This document shows positions 1-7,216 of a DNA stretch of 13,260 nucleotides, piece by piece. Made by a program: the position numbers and the translations under genes. Location of the stretch: assembly GCA_902826155.1 (NCBI GenBank), contig CADEDU010000132.1, positions 1 through 13,260 on the forward strand. Direction: 5' to 3'. Below the pieces are notes generated by a model, which saw nothing but the letters and a program-made list of their open reading frames with translations, was not told the DNA's origin and searched no databases. The first letter of the stretch is position 1. Every line of letters begins with the position of its first letter. The DNA comes from an uncultured beta proteobacterium (lineage in GTDB: Bacteria > Pseudomonadota > Gammaproteobacteria > Burkholderiales > SG8-39).

Positions 1-260
1 CCGATCCGTTGGCATTGCGCGCGACCATCGCCGCGGTGGCGCTGCTCAGTTCCGCTGTACGCGTGCTGCTGTTCGCACTGTCGGGGCTGCTGGTCGCCGC
101 CCAGTTGTGGTGGATGCTGGCATTGCTGCTGCCGTGCCTGCTGACCGGTGTTTTCATCGGCCGCTGGCTGCAGCGCCGGCTTGCAGCGAAGGTTAACCGG
201 GCCTTGCTCTACCTGCTGCTGGTGGCTGTCGGCGCCTCGCTGCTGTGGCGATTCGTGTGA
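1..260 (+). CDS. TauE/SafE-family membrane permease, C-terminal end (partial)
   Basis: This is the 3' end of a gene that begins before the window. The reading frame is open from base 3 and stops with TGA at 258-260, so the TTG at base 9 is probably an internal codon. About 85 residues are visible. They form two or three hydrophobic segments separated by a short basic loop containing GRWLQRRLAAKVNR, followed by a last membrane helix ending in LLWRFV. A glycine, a basic Rxx(Q/x)RR loop and a final helix are how many TauE/SafE (TSUP) sulfite/sulfonate or anion exporters end, which is why I prefer that family. The substrate cannot be judged from this fragment, and another polytopic membrane protein is possible. 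The next gene starts 160 bp downstream, and I see no convincing terminator between them. Confidence 0.6.
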   Translation, partial: DPLALRATIAAVALLSSAVRVLLFALSGLLVAAQLWWMLALLLPCLLTGVFIGRWLQRRLAAKVNRALLYLLLVAVGASLLWRFV

Positions 261-420
261 TGCGCGTCTACTCCGACTTCCCACCCGTTCGCTTCAAAGA
301 GTGTGCCATTGCGCGATGATGTCGGTCCGCGGGTCGCTGATACGTCATATCCATCTTCGGTGGCTTTGCGCGGGTGGCTGAACCCATGAATGGCCCGAAC
401 TCGATGACCTGACCATAGCG

Positions 421-825
421 ATGAAAATCACAATCCAAACGAACGTTGCTGCACCGATCGAGAAGGTGTGGCGCGCCTACACAACGCCGACGGACATCAC
501 ACAGTGGAATTTCGCGAACGACGATTGGTGCTGTCCGAATGCGGCCGTGGACCTGAAAGTGGGCGGCGCCTATAACGCGCGGATGGAAGCAAAGGATGGC
601 AGCTTCGGCTTCGACTTCGAGGCTGTGTATGAAGAAGTCACCCCGCGCGAGGCCATCGCCCTGGTCATGAGTGACGGTCGCAGGGCGCGCACGACATTTG
701 AAACCGTCGGGCACGGCACCATGGTGACCACGGTCTTCGACGCCGAGGCGCAGAATTCGATCGAGATGCAACGCAACGGCTGGCAGGCGATCCTCGACAA
801 CTTCCGCCGTTACGCCGAGCGTTGA
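421..825 (+). CDS. AHSA1/SRPBCC-family protein (YndB-like)
   Basis: This 134-residue cytoplasmic protein has the START/Bet v 1-like fold of the AHSA1 (activator of Hsp90 ATPase homologue 1-like) family. Visible family marks are the N-terminal strand KITIQTNVAAPIEKVWRAYT, the DITQWNFANDDW segment, the DLKVGGAYNARMEAKDG turn near residues 45-60, FDFEAVYEEVTP, and the C-terminal helix QRNGWQAILDNFRRY. The length is complete for a single-domain member. These proteins bind hydrophobic ligands in a central cavity, but the ligand and role of this one are unknown. No good Shine-Dalgarno precedes the ATG at 421; it is the first ATG of the frame and fits the domain edge. The RibD-C-like gene follows after 64 bp on the same strand, so the two may be co-transcribed. 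Such genes often sit beside an ArsR-type regulator, but none is present here. Confidence 0.85.
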   Translation: MKITIQTNVAAPIEKVWRAYTTPTDITQWNFANDDWCCPNAAVDLKVGGAYNARMEAKDGSFGFDFEAVYEEVTPREAIALVMSDGRRARTTFETVGHGTMVTTVFDAEAQNSIEMQRNGWQAILDNFRRYAER

Positions 826-889
826 TCACACGTTATGTGCGCAGATCGGGGCTCGTGGATTCCATTGTTGCCTCGGGAAGGAACTGGGC

Positions 890-1420
<531 letters not shown>

Positions 1421-1433
1421 TCTCGCGACCGGG

Positions 1434-1461
1434 CGGCAAGGATCCTGCCGAGGACCGTTTT
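1434..1461 (+). terminator. Weak terminator candidate
   Basis: CGGCA (1434-1438) and TGCCG (1446-1450) can pair around AGGATCC, and a short TTTT run follows at 1458-1461. The position, 14 bases after the RibD-C-like stop, is right for a terminator. The five-base stem and the gap before the T run make it a poor one, so this is only a candidate. Confidence 0.25.
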
Positions 1462-1527
1462 ACCGTTCGCACAATTGCTGTTCATACCAGGGGCTTGGTG
1501 CACTTCGGCACAGTGCGCGGGATGTGA

Positions 1528-1550
1528 CTCGCGGCGCTTGCGAGGCGCCG
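1528..1550 (+). promoter_or_regulatory. Two mutually exclusive short hairpins upstream of the FimV-like gene
   Basis: CGGCGC (1532-1537) pairs perfectly with GCGCCG (1545-1550), while CTCGC (1528-1532) can instead pair with GCGAG (1540-1544). The two stems overlap and could not form together. No T run or ribosome-binding site is attached, and such stems arise easily in GC-rich DNA, so a regulatory role is speculative. Confidence 0.15.
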
Positions 1551-1626
1551 GCATGTCGGCGGCACTATCTCACTCGCTCCTTGCGCACGCGCCACTACGA
1601 TCGCTCTCGCAACGTGCCGCGCGCGC

Positions 1627-3492
1627 ATGCGCGGCCGTGATGAAATTCCCAGTGCGGCCGTGCCCCACCCGATCAAGCTCCCTCTCCGCGCCGCGGCGCT
1701 CGTTGCGGCGATCCTGTCGTTTCCCGCCTTCGCCGCCGGCCTGGGCGAGCTCTCGCTGCGCTCGCATCTGGGCCAACCGTTTCGCGCCGAGATCGATCTG
1801 GTGGCGCTCGATCCAGCCGAGCGCGAACAACTGCACGCGCGGCTCGCATCGGTCGAAGCGCATCAGCGCGCCAACGTGGAGTTCGCGCCCGCGCTGCAGT
1901 CGCTGCGCGTGACGTTGGGGCAGCGCGGGGGCGGCCAGCCGTTCGTGCGCATCGCCTCGCAAGCGCCGATCAACGAGCCGTTCCTGCGTTTCCTGGTCGA
2001 GCTCGGCACCCAGAGCGGGCGGATCACGCGCGAGTACACGGTGCTGCTCGATCCGCCCGGCGTTCGTGGCGGCATTGCAGTCGAGCTGCCGGCTGCTTCC
2101 GCCGCAGTCGAGGCGCGGCGCAACCAGTCAGGACCGACACCAAGCACGGCGCGCCGCGATCGGCGAGCCTCTCCCGCGCAGACCGGCGCGGCGCAATCCG
2201 ATGCAGCGGGTTCGCACGGGTTCTATGTTGTGCAGCCGGGTGACTCGCTCAGTCAGATTGCGCTCGAGCAGCGGCACGATGGCGTGAGCCTGCAGCGGAT
2301 GATGACGGCCTTGCACCGGGCCAACGAAGGCGCGTTCATCGACGGCAACGCTGACCGGCTGGTGGCGGGGCGGACCCTGCGCATTCCGACGATCGAGGAG
2401 GTTCGTGTTCTCGAGTCGGGTGACGGTGCTGAACGCGCGCGCGCCGATAGCGGGGCGAGAAGTGCGTTGCAGGCGCAGACCGCTCCGAGCGCACCGCGCC
2501 AGCTGCCATCGGCTGACGATTCGCGTAGTGCGCCGGACACCGAGATTCGCTCCTCACGACTGGAGCGGCTCGAACCACCGGCCAAATCGCCTGCGCGTCC
2601 CCGCGATCGACTGACGCTCGCTGCGCCGCCGGCTGCGGTTCCCGACCCGGCGGCTGAAGCGGCAGAACGCCTGGTGCAGCGCCAGCGCGCGCGCGTGTTC
2701 GAACTCGAGAACCGCATGGATGAGCTGCTGAACACGCTCAAGCAGGCCAACGAGCGCATCGGTCAGCTCAATCGGGAGCTGGACACCATGGCTGCGCGCC
2801 GCAGTGCAACTGCCGGGGCGGAGACCTCGTCTCGTCCGGTCGACTCCAAACCCGCTCCCGGTACGCCAGCGGCAAGCCGCACTGCGGAGGCGGCTGCGCA
2901 AAGCGCGGACGCGACCGATCGAGGCGCGAAGAACGGTGGGCGCTCGGAGGCCCGTCCGCCAGATCATCCACCAGTGCATGGCGCGAGCACGGTCGTCCCG
3001 CCGGCGTTGGTATTGCCCGGGGCGGCCGCGACCGAGGCTGATCCGGCGCTGCGCACCTTTGCCGATCGCGCGCGCGGACGACTGGTGCCGATCGTCGGCA
3101 GTCTCGTGGTGCTGCTTGGCGTGCTGTTGCTGGCATTGCGCTGGTGGCTGCGTGCGCGCGTGGCCGCAGCCGACGAAGGTCCGGTCTATTCCGGCGCGGC
3201 GGTGGAAGAGATGCTGGCCGAGCCCAAGGAAGAAGACCACTGGCAACCGCTCTCGCCCGATTCGGCTGATGCGATGGTGACCACCGAGGTCGATCTCAAT
3301 ATCGGCGAGCTCGCTGGCAAACCAGGTGCGAATGATCAACCGGCCGAATCGGCGCTCGATGATGCGATCGAAAGCGCCTTGCATGACGAGCGTGAGGAGA
3401 CGGCGCGTGTGTCGCCGCTCGCCAATTGGTCGGCCCGTCTGCTCACCGCACGCCGCGGCGCGGCATCTTCGCGACAGCGGGGCAGCCGCTAG
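1627..3492 (+). CDS. FimV-like LysM inner-membrane protein, short C-terminus
   Basis: From the first ATG this is 621 residues. A signal peptide (hydrophobic RAAALVAAILSFPAFAA, ending near residue 37) leads into the FimV N-terminal domain at about 38-146, recognised by GLGELSLRSHLGQPFRAEID and EYTVLLDPPG. A LysM-like domain at about 198-259 (GFYVVQPGDSLSQIA to RTLRIP) should bind peptidoglycan. A low-complexity stretch, a coiled coil at about 346-391 and a membrane helix at about 486-508 follow. FimV/HubP proteins organise cell poles and promote type IV pilus assembly and twitching in other bacteria. Here only some 113 acidic then Arg-rich residues follow the membrane helix, and the usual cytoplasmic TPR region is absent. 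The in-frame GTG at 1660 would give a tidier 26-residue signal peptide and is as likely a start; neither has a clear ribosome-binding site. The gene stands alone and converges on the next gene with a 21-bp gap. Confidence 0.85.
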   Translation: MRGRDEIPSAAVPHPIKLPLRAAALVAAILSFPAFAAGLGELSLRSHLGQPFRAEIDLVALDPAEREQLHARLASVEAHQRANVEFAPALQSLRVTLGQRGGGQPFVRIASQAPINEPFLRFLVELGTQSGRITREYTVLLDPPGVRGGIAVELPAASAAVEARRNQSGPTPSTARRDRRASPAQTGAAQSDAAGSHGFYVVQPGDSLSQIALEQRHDGVSLQRMMTALHRANEGAFIDGNADRLVAGRTLRIPTIEEVRVLESGDGAERARADSGARSALQAQTAPSAPRQLPSADDSRSAPDTEIRSSRLERLEPPAKSPARPRDRLTLAAPPAAVPDPAAEAAERLVQRQRARVFELENRMDELLNTLKQANERIGQLNRELDTMAARRSATAGAETSSRPVDSKPAPGTPAASRTAEAAAQSADATDRGAKNGGRSEARPPDHPPVHGASTVVPPALVLPGAAATEADPALRTFADRARGRLVPIVGSLVVLLGVLLLALRWWLRARVAAADEGPVYSGAAVEEMLAEPKEEDHWQPLSPDSADAMVTTEVDLNIGELAGKPGANDQPAESALDDAIESALHDEREETARVSPLANWSARLLTARRGAASSRQRGSR

Positions 3493-3505
3493 CGACCTTG
3501 TGCGA

Positions 3506-3524
3506 CGCGCGGTCTACACGCGCG
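3506..3524. terminator. Inverted repeat between convergent genes, terminator-like
   Basis: CGCGCG at 3506-3511 and again at 3519-3524 forms a perfect six-base stem with a seven-base loop. It lies in and beside the 21-bp gap between the convergent FimV-like and monooxygenase-like genes and overlaps the stop codon of the latter. There is no U tract on either strand, so a bidirectional intrinsic terminator is possible but not well supported. Confidence 0.2.
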
Positions 3525-4740
3525 GATCGAGCGATGGCAACCCGAAACGAATGCGTCCCGCGTTGACGGTCTGGATGTCCCACGCCATCGTGATCTGCAG
3601 GACCGCGGCGTGGATGTCGCGCCAGGCGCGCTGGAACGGACTGTCCGGATCGAGCCCGCGCGCACCGACCAACGGATGCAATCGCTCGACTGCCCGCAGG
3701 CAGAGCTGACCGGCGAACGCGTTGTTGAGCCGCCACCGGGCGCGCGTGTCGATATCGGGGACGGTGCCGTCGCTCACGATCGCGATGGCGTCGTGGCAAT
3801 CCTTGATGAGCAGTGCCCACGCCGCGGCGATCTCCGCACTCGCTTCGGCGATGCGCACCTGCGTGGTGGGCAGCTCGCACATCGCGATGCCTGCGACATT
3901 CTTGCGGGTGCGCAGCTCGTCCTCCATCGCTTCGAGCGCGCCGCGTGCGATCCCCAGCGCCGGGCCGGCAAACACCTTGGTGCCCAGCGTCAATGGCGGA
4001 ATGCGATAGAGCGCCGACGGATTAAGCGCGCTGCCCGGCGTCACGCCGCCCAGGATCAGCGTGCTCGGCAGCGTGCGATGCTCGGGGATGAAGCACTCGC
4101 GCAGCCGGATCGATTTGCTGCCGGTACCCGCCAGCCCGGCCGCGCTCCAGTCGTCGACGATCTCGTAGTCCGATTTGGGAACGAGCGCGAAGCGATGTTG
4201 CGGCGGCCCGTTTTCCTGTGGAACGAACACCTGCATGTTATTCCAGTCGGCGAAATCGACTCCGCTCGCGAAACTCCATAGCCCGTCGGCGACGATGCCA
4301 CCGTCGACCTTGCGTGTCTTGCCGCCCTTGGCAGGGAACGACGACGCAATCAGTGCATTGCCGATTGCACCCCAAACCTCTTCCTGCGTCTGTGGGTGGT
4401 GTGTGCCGAGGATGAGGTTCTGAATGGCGAGGTTGGTGAAGATCCAGCAACTCGCGCCGCAGCCGCGACCCAACTCGGCGGCCAGGGCGATCATCATCGA
4501 CAGATCCATCTCGAACCCGCCGAACCGGCGCGGTTGATGGATACGGTAGAAGCCCGCTTCGACGAACGCGGCGTGGGTTTGAGGCGCGATGCGACGATCG
4601 CGTTCGGTCTGCACGGCGCGCTCGCGCAGCACCGGCACCATCTGCCTGGCCTTCTCGATCAGCGCCTTGCGCTGCGCTTGATCGGTACCTATGTGATTGG
4701 CACTACTGGGATTGGTACCACCGGCAGCTACATCGTTCAT
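3514..4740 (-). CDS. Acyl-CoA dehydrogenase-fold flavin-dependent monooxygenase (HsaA-like)
   Basis: This is a 408-residue protein of the acyl-CoA dehydrogenase superfamily, most like the group D two-component flavin monooxygenases (HsaA and related hydroxylases). Those use reduced flavin from a separate reductase to hydroxylate aromatic or polyketide-like substrates. Visible marks are an N-terminal helical domain, QPRRFGGFE at about 69-77, ELGRGCGASCWI, the mid-domain DGLWSFASGVDFADW at about 152-166, AGTGSKSIRL, and a long helical C-terminal domain ending in INAGRIRFG-like residues. An open frame runs 18 codons further upstream, but GGGAG at 4749-4753, 8 bases before the ATG at 4740, decides the start. 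The B12-binding MerR-type regulator gene ends 61 bp upstream on the same strand. No flavin reductase lies in the window. An acyl-CoA dehydrogenase proper or a desulfurisation-type enzyme remains possible; the substrate is unknown. Confidence 0.8.
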   Translation of the reverse strand: MNDVAAGGTNPSSANHIGTDQAQRKALIEKARQMVPVLRERAVQTERDRRIAPQTHAAFVEAGFYRIHQPRRFGGFEMDLSMMIALAAELGRGCGASCWIFTNLAIQNLILGTHHPQTQEEVWGAIGNALIASSFPAKGGKTRKVDGGIVADGLWSFASGVDFADWNNMQVFVPQENGPPQHRFALVPKSDYEIVDDWSAAGLAGTGSKSIRLRECFIPEHRTLPSTLILGGVTPGSALNPSALYRIPPLTLGTKVFAGPALGIARGALEAMEDELRTRKNVAGIAMCELPTTQVRIAEASAEIAAAWALLIKDCHDAIAIVSDGTVPDIDTRARWRLNNAFAGQLCLRAVERLHPLVGARGLDPDSPFQRAWRDIHAAVLQITMAWDIQTVNAGRIRFGLPSLDPRV

Positions 4741-4773
4741 GCGCGACTCTCCCGGATGGAAGGCACGCGAACG

Positions 4774-4805
4774 AGTATAACAACCGGGTCGCAACCCTCC
4801 GTCAG
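4774..4805 (-). promoter_or_regulatory. Promoter candidate with 20-bp spacer before the monooxygenase gene
   Basis: On the minus strand CTGACG (4800-4805, like TTGACA) and TATACT (4774-4779, like TATAAT) are separated by 20 bp. The spacer holds an imperfect dyad GGGTTGCGACCC (4786-4797). Spacers of 19-20 bp with a central dyad are known for promoters activated by classical MerR-family regulators. The -35 candidate overlaps the TGA stop of the regulator gene, and transcription would begin roughly 27 bases before the ATG. This is seen by eye and untested; CarH-type regulators usually repress instead, so the match may be fortuitous. Confidence 0.35.
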
Positions 4806-5749
4806 GCGCGCCAGCTCTGCATCGTCGAGCGGATGTCGGTCAGCGCGGGCAGGATGCGGGTGCGACTGGGCACGTTGCGCAATTGCCTAGTGGCTGCCCC
4901 GCCCATCCAGACTTCCACCTGCGGCGGGAGGTACTGGTCGAGATCGCTCAGCGCAGTCATCGCGTTGGCAAGCGCGTAGCACTGCGCGATCGACAAGGCG
5001 ACGATCTCGGCTTGATGCGCGATGGCGGCCTTGGCGATGTCCCGATGCGGCGTCTGCGGCCCGAGCGAGATGCATCGCGCGCCTTCCAGCGCGAACAGCA
5101 CCTGCGCCATGAGCAGACCGATCTGATGCGGCTCACCCGGGAGCGTCGTCAGCAGCACGGTCGGATGGCCGTCGCGCGTCTGGATCGAGGCGAGCGCGTT
5201 GCGCAGCACCAGTTGCAGCGTCTCGGAGAACAGATGCTCTTCGAAGATTTCGAACTCACCCGTGACCCAGCGTGCACCGACGGTTGCGGTGAGAGCCGCC
5301 ACGGTGTCGATCACGAACAGCTCCAGCCCCTGGCGCTGCATCGCCTCGCGCAGCAGATCCTGCAATGTGTCGCCGTCATGCAGCTTGATCGCCTGCAGGA
5401 TCGGTGCGAAGCGCTGCTCGTCGCGCGGATTGAGGGCGCGCGGCTCGGCCTCCACCAACAGTGCGCGCAGTTCCGCGAACGAGCGCTCGACGATCGCGCT
5501 CGGTCGGAATCCGCGGTCGACGAGCTTCTTCATCAGTCGCAGTTTGTCGACGTCTTCCTGGGTGTAGGCCCGTTCGCCGCCGGCGTCCCGGGTCGGTTTC
5601 GGGAAGGCATAGCGGCGCTCCCAGGCGCGCAAGGTCTCCTTCGGGAGACCCGTTTCCTGGCGCGCTTCGTCGATTTTGTATAGGCGCTGCGGGATATCGG
5701 CCGGCGGGACGGCTGATGGTTGCCATTGCATAGTTGATGTATCAGGCAT
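4802..5749 (-). CDS. MerR-type regulator with B12-binding domain (CarH/LitR family)
   Basis: This 315-residue DNA-binding protein has two parts. A MerR winged helix-turn-helix occupies about residues 24-80 (YKIDEARQETGLPKETLRAW, then RRYAFPKPTR and GGERAYTQEDVDKLRLM). A cobalamin-binding region begins at about 110. It carries the CarH hallmark W-x9-E-H (Trp161, Glu171, His172) and the ExHxxG cobalt-ligand motif (Glu206, His208, Gly211), and ends with the conserved Gly-Gly in VWMGGAA (283-284). In characterised CarH proteins adenosylcobalamin drives a DNA-binding tetramer in the dark and light breaks it, relieving repression. All visible residues for that are present, so light or B12 sensing is a fair inference. 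The ATG at 5749 is the best start; the frame stays open upstream to 6001 but that stretch is not protein-like, and ATG 5731 is an alternative. No Shine-Dalgarno is evident. Downstream lies the monooxygenase-like gene, the likely target or partner. Confidence 0.88.
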   Translation of the reverse strand: MPDTSTMQWQPSAVPPADIPQRLYKIDEARQETGLPKETLRAWERRYAFPKPTRDAGGERAYTQEDVDKLRLMKKLVDRGFRPSAIVERSFAELRALLVEAEPRALNPRDEQRFAPILQAIKLHDGDTLQDLLREAMQRQGLELFVIDTVAALTATVGARWVTGEFEIFEEHLFSETLQLVLRNALASIQTRDGHPTVLLTTLPGEPHQIGLLMAQVLFALEGARCISLGPQTPHRDIAKAAIAHQAEIVALSIAQCYALANAMTALSDLDQYLPPQVEVWMGGAATRQLRNVPSRTRILPALTDIRSTMQSWRA

Positions 5750-5823
5750 TTGGATGTAGGCGACCGCATTGCATATGTAAGGCAATGTAATGCGCATAGT
5801 ACAGAAAGTACTAAGACGCGTAC
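5737..5823 (-). promoter_or_regulatory. TACAT/GTAC repeat array at the start of the B12-regulator gene (operator candidate)
   Basis: Read on the minus strand, TACAT occurs four times, at 5785-5789, 5775-5779, 5754-5758 and 5737-5741. The first three are spaced 10 and 21 bp apart, close to one and two helical turns. GTAC occurs at 5799-5802, 5808-5811 and 5820-5823, two of them forming the inverted repeat AGTAC-AGAAA-GTACT. CATTGC/GCAATG (5767-5772/5782-5787) is a further spaced inverted repeat. From memory, operators of characterised CarH/LitR proteins contain direct repeats with a TACA core about 11 bp apart, so this array is a candidate autoregulatory operator. The flanking bases do not match a full consensus I can vouch for. 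Confidence 0.4.
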
Positions 5824-6160
5824 AGGGAGCGGTTAGACGTTCACAACTGTAGGGAGCGCAACCCACCGGAAGCGACGAACTTGTGACGTCACACGCTCGT
5901 GGCAGATGGACGGCGGTGCCGGTCGAATGCCGGTGTTGCACCGCACTGCGCGCGACTCGCGACCACGGGCGATCACCGGTTACAACGACCAAGGGCTTCA
6001 CCGACTACAAGGCGCGTTTTCCCCTCAAACGCGACGCCCGTATCGACAAGGCGGTACCGATCCGGGTCGGCATCACCGCGGCTAACCCAGTGGTCAAGGA
6101 GTGGCCGGGGCGAGGTGGCTGGCGATCTGATGCGCGCGTCGGCCCCACATTCGCGCGAGC
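5750..6160. other. Gene-free stretch upstream of the B12-regulator gene
   Basis: About 410 bp separate the regulator gene from the end of the Gfo/Idh gene. The part nearest the regulator (to about 5823) is less GC-rich than its surroundings and holds the repeat array. Beyond it lie a 12-bp palindrome at 5882-5893 and a small hairpin CGGTG-TTG-CACCG at 5931-5943. Open frames cross 5883-6188 on the plus strand and 5973-6404 on the minus strand, but both overlap the Gfo/Idh coding sequence and show no recognisable domain, so I do not call a gene. No RNA gene is recognised. Confidence 0.5.
5882..5893. promoter_or_regulatory. Perfect 12-bp palindrome TGTGACGTCACA
   Basis: TGTGACGTCACA is identical on both strands. 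It lies about 130 bp upstream of the B12-regulator start. The TGTGA and TCACA half-sites resemble CRP/FNR-family half-sites, but those are normally separated by six bases and here by two, so a CRP site is unlikely. It could be an operator for another dimeric regulator; no partner is identified. Confidence 0.3.
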
Positions 6161-7147
6161 TCAGCGTGGCGGCGGCGCCGATGCGTAGATCAGATCCTGT
6201 AGCGCAACCGCCCGTACGCAGTGCTCCACTGGAGCCGGCGGTGGTGCATCGGCTTCGAAGGCGTCGAGCGCGGCGTTCACCATGATCTCGTAGGCGACCG
6301 CTGGGGTGCGCACCGTGCGTTCCTCGAGTTCGCCTCCGGCACGATGCACCCGTAGCCGGCCATTGGTCTCCTGCAGATAGGCGCCGGTCGCGGCGATGCG
6401 CCACTCGTAGTCGCCGCCTTCCTGCATGTTGGCGTAGCTGTAGCCGGCCTCCAGCGTGGCGATGAAACCGTCCGCGCTCGCGAACACACCTGCAGCGAAG
6501 TCCTCGACCGTGCTGTGGTAACCGTGCGACGTAGTGCGGCCCCCTGCCAGTTGCAGGGCGCGGCCGCCAGCGAGCGTGGCGATCGCGTCGGCGCCGTGGA
6601 TGCCCAGATTACGCAACGCTCCCCCGCCGGATCGTTGCGGATCGAGCATCCAGGGCACGCCGTAGTCGACGTAGCGTGCCGGCGGACCGTTGATCGTTCG
6701 GAAGTGCGCATGGATGACGGTGCCCAGCGCGCCTTCGCGTTCGAGTTGCCGGTACACGTCCCAGATCTCGAGATGGCGATTCGGAAAGCACATCGTCGCG
6801 AATACGCCCGATCGACGCACGGCTTGGGCGCTCACCTGCGACTCGGTGGCGTTCCGACCCATCGGCTTCTCCACCAGCATCGGGATGCGATGCTGCGCCA
6901 CCAGCGAGATCTCCGCGACCGCGCGGTCGTGCTGCGGCACCACCACGGCGAAGTCCGGCCGCGCGCGATCGATCAGCTGTTCGACGCTTTCGAACCAGGG
7001 CATGCCGAACCGTGCGGTCGCCGCTGCCCCTTCGGTCGAGCGTGCGTCGGTGGCGCCGATGAATCTGACGCCGCGACGGGAGAGCATCTGCACGTATCGC
7101 GGCGCGTGCCAATGCGTGATGCCGATGAGGGCGACGTTGAGGGGCAT
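6161..7147 (-). CDS. Gfo/Idh/MocA-family oxidoreductase
   Basis: This 328-residue cytoplasmic protein should be an NAD(P)-dependent sugar or cyclitol dehydrogenase-type enzyme. The Rossmann start reads NVALIGITHWHAPRYVQML, a variant of the usual GxGxxG loop. ATD near residue 32-34 would face the cofactor ribose, and LVEKPMGRN with the conserved Glu-Lys-Pro is at 93-95. GGGALRNLGIHGADAI (174-189) supplies the catalytic-site His184 and Asp187. The length is typical. The exact substrate cannot be read. The ATG at 7147 has only a poor upstream ribosome-binding site. A flippase gene ends 69 bp upstream on the same strand, so a shared transcript and a role in making a sugar for a surface polysaccharide are plausible but inferred from position alone. 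Confidence 0.85.
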   Translation of the reverse strand: MPLNVALIGITHWHAPRYVQMLSRRGVRFIGATDARSTEGAAATARFGMPWFESVEQLIDRARPDFAVVVPQHDRAVAEISLVAQHRIPMLVEKPMGRNATESQVSAQAVRRSGVFATMCFPNRHLEIWDVYRQLEREGALGTVIHAHFRTINGPPARYVDYGVPWMLDPQRSGGGALRNLGIHGADAIATLAGGRALQLAGGRTTSHGYHSTVEDFAAGVFASADGFIATLEAGYSYANMQEGGDYEWRIAATGAYLQETNGRLRVHRAGGELEERTVRTPAVAYEIMVNAALDAFEADAPPPAPVEHCVRAVALQDLIYASAPPPR

Positions 7148-7216
7148 AGGAGGGCGCCAGCCTGAAAGAACGAGGCCCGAATTCTACGGTTCGACGCGCG
7201 TGCGGGCCGCGCCGGA

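Noticed and set aside
2554..3384. Minus-strand open frame (276 codons) opposite the FimV-like gene
   Set aside because: It overlaps the coiled coil and membrane helix of the plus-strand protein and is Arg/Gln-rich with no domain.
4741..4794. Longer N-terminus for the monooxygenase-like protein
   Set aside because: The extra 18 codons lack family similarity and would overlap the ribosome-binding site GGGAG at 4749-4753 that serves the ATG at 4740.
4883..5683. Plus-strand open frame (266 codons) opposite the B12-binding regulator
   Set aside because: The minus strand carries a full MerR plus cobalamin-binding signature; the plus-strand product shows no family features.
5882..5893. CRP/FNR binding site
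   Set aside because: The half-sites TGTGA and TCACA are only two bases apart instead of the six needed for those regulators; the palindrome is kept only as an unassigned site.
5883..6188. Possible small plus-strand gene of 101 codons in the gene-free stretch
   Set aside because: It has no ribosome-binding site, no recognisable domain, and its end runs into the Gfo/Idh gene on the other strand.
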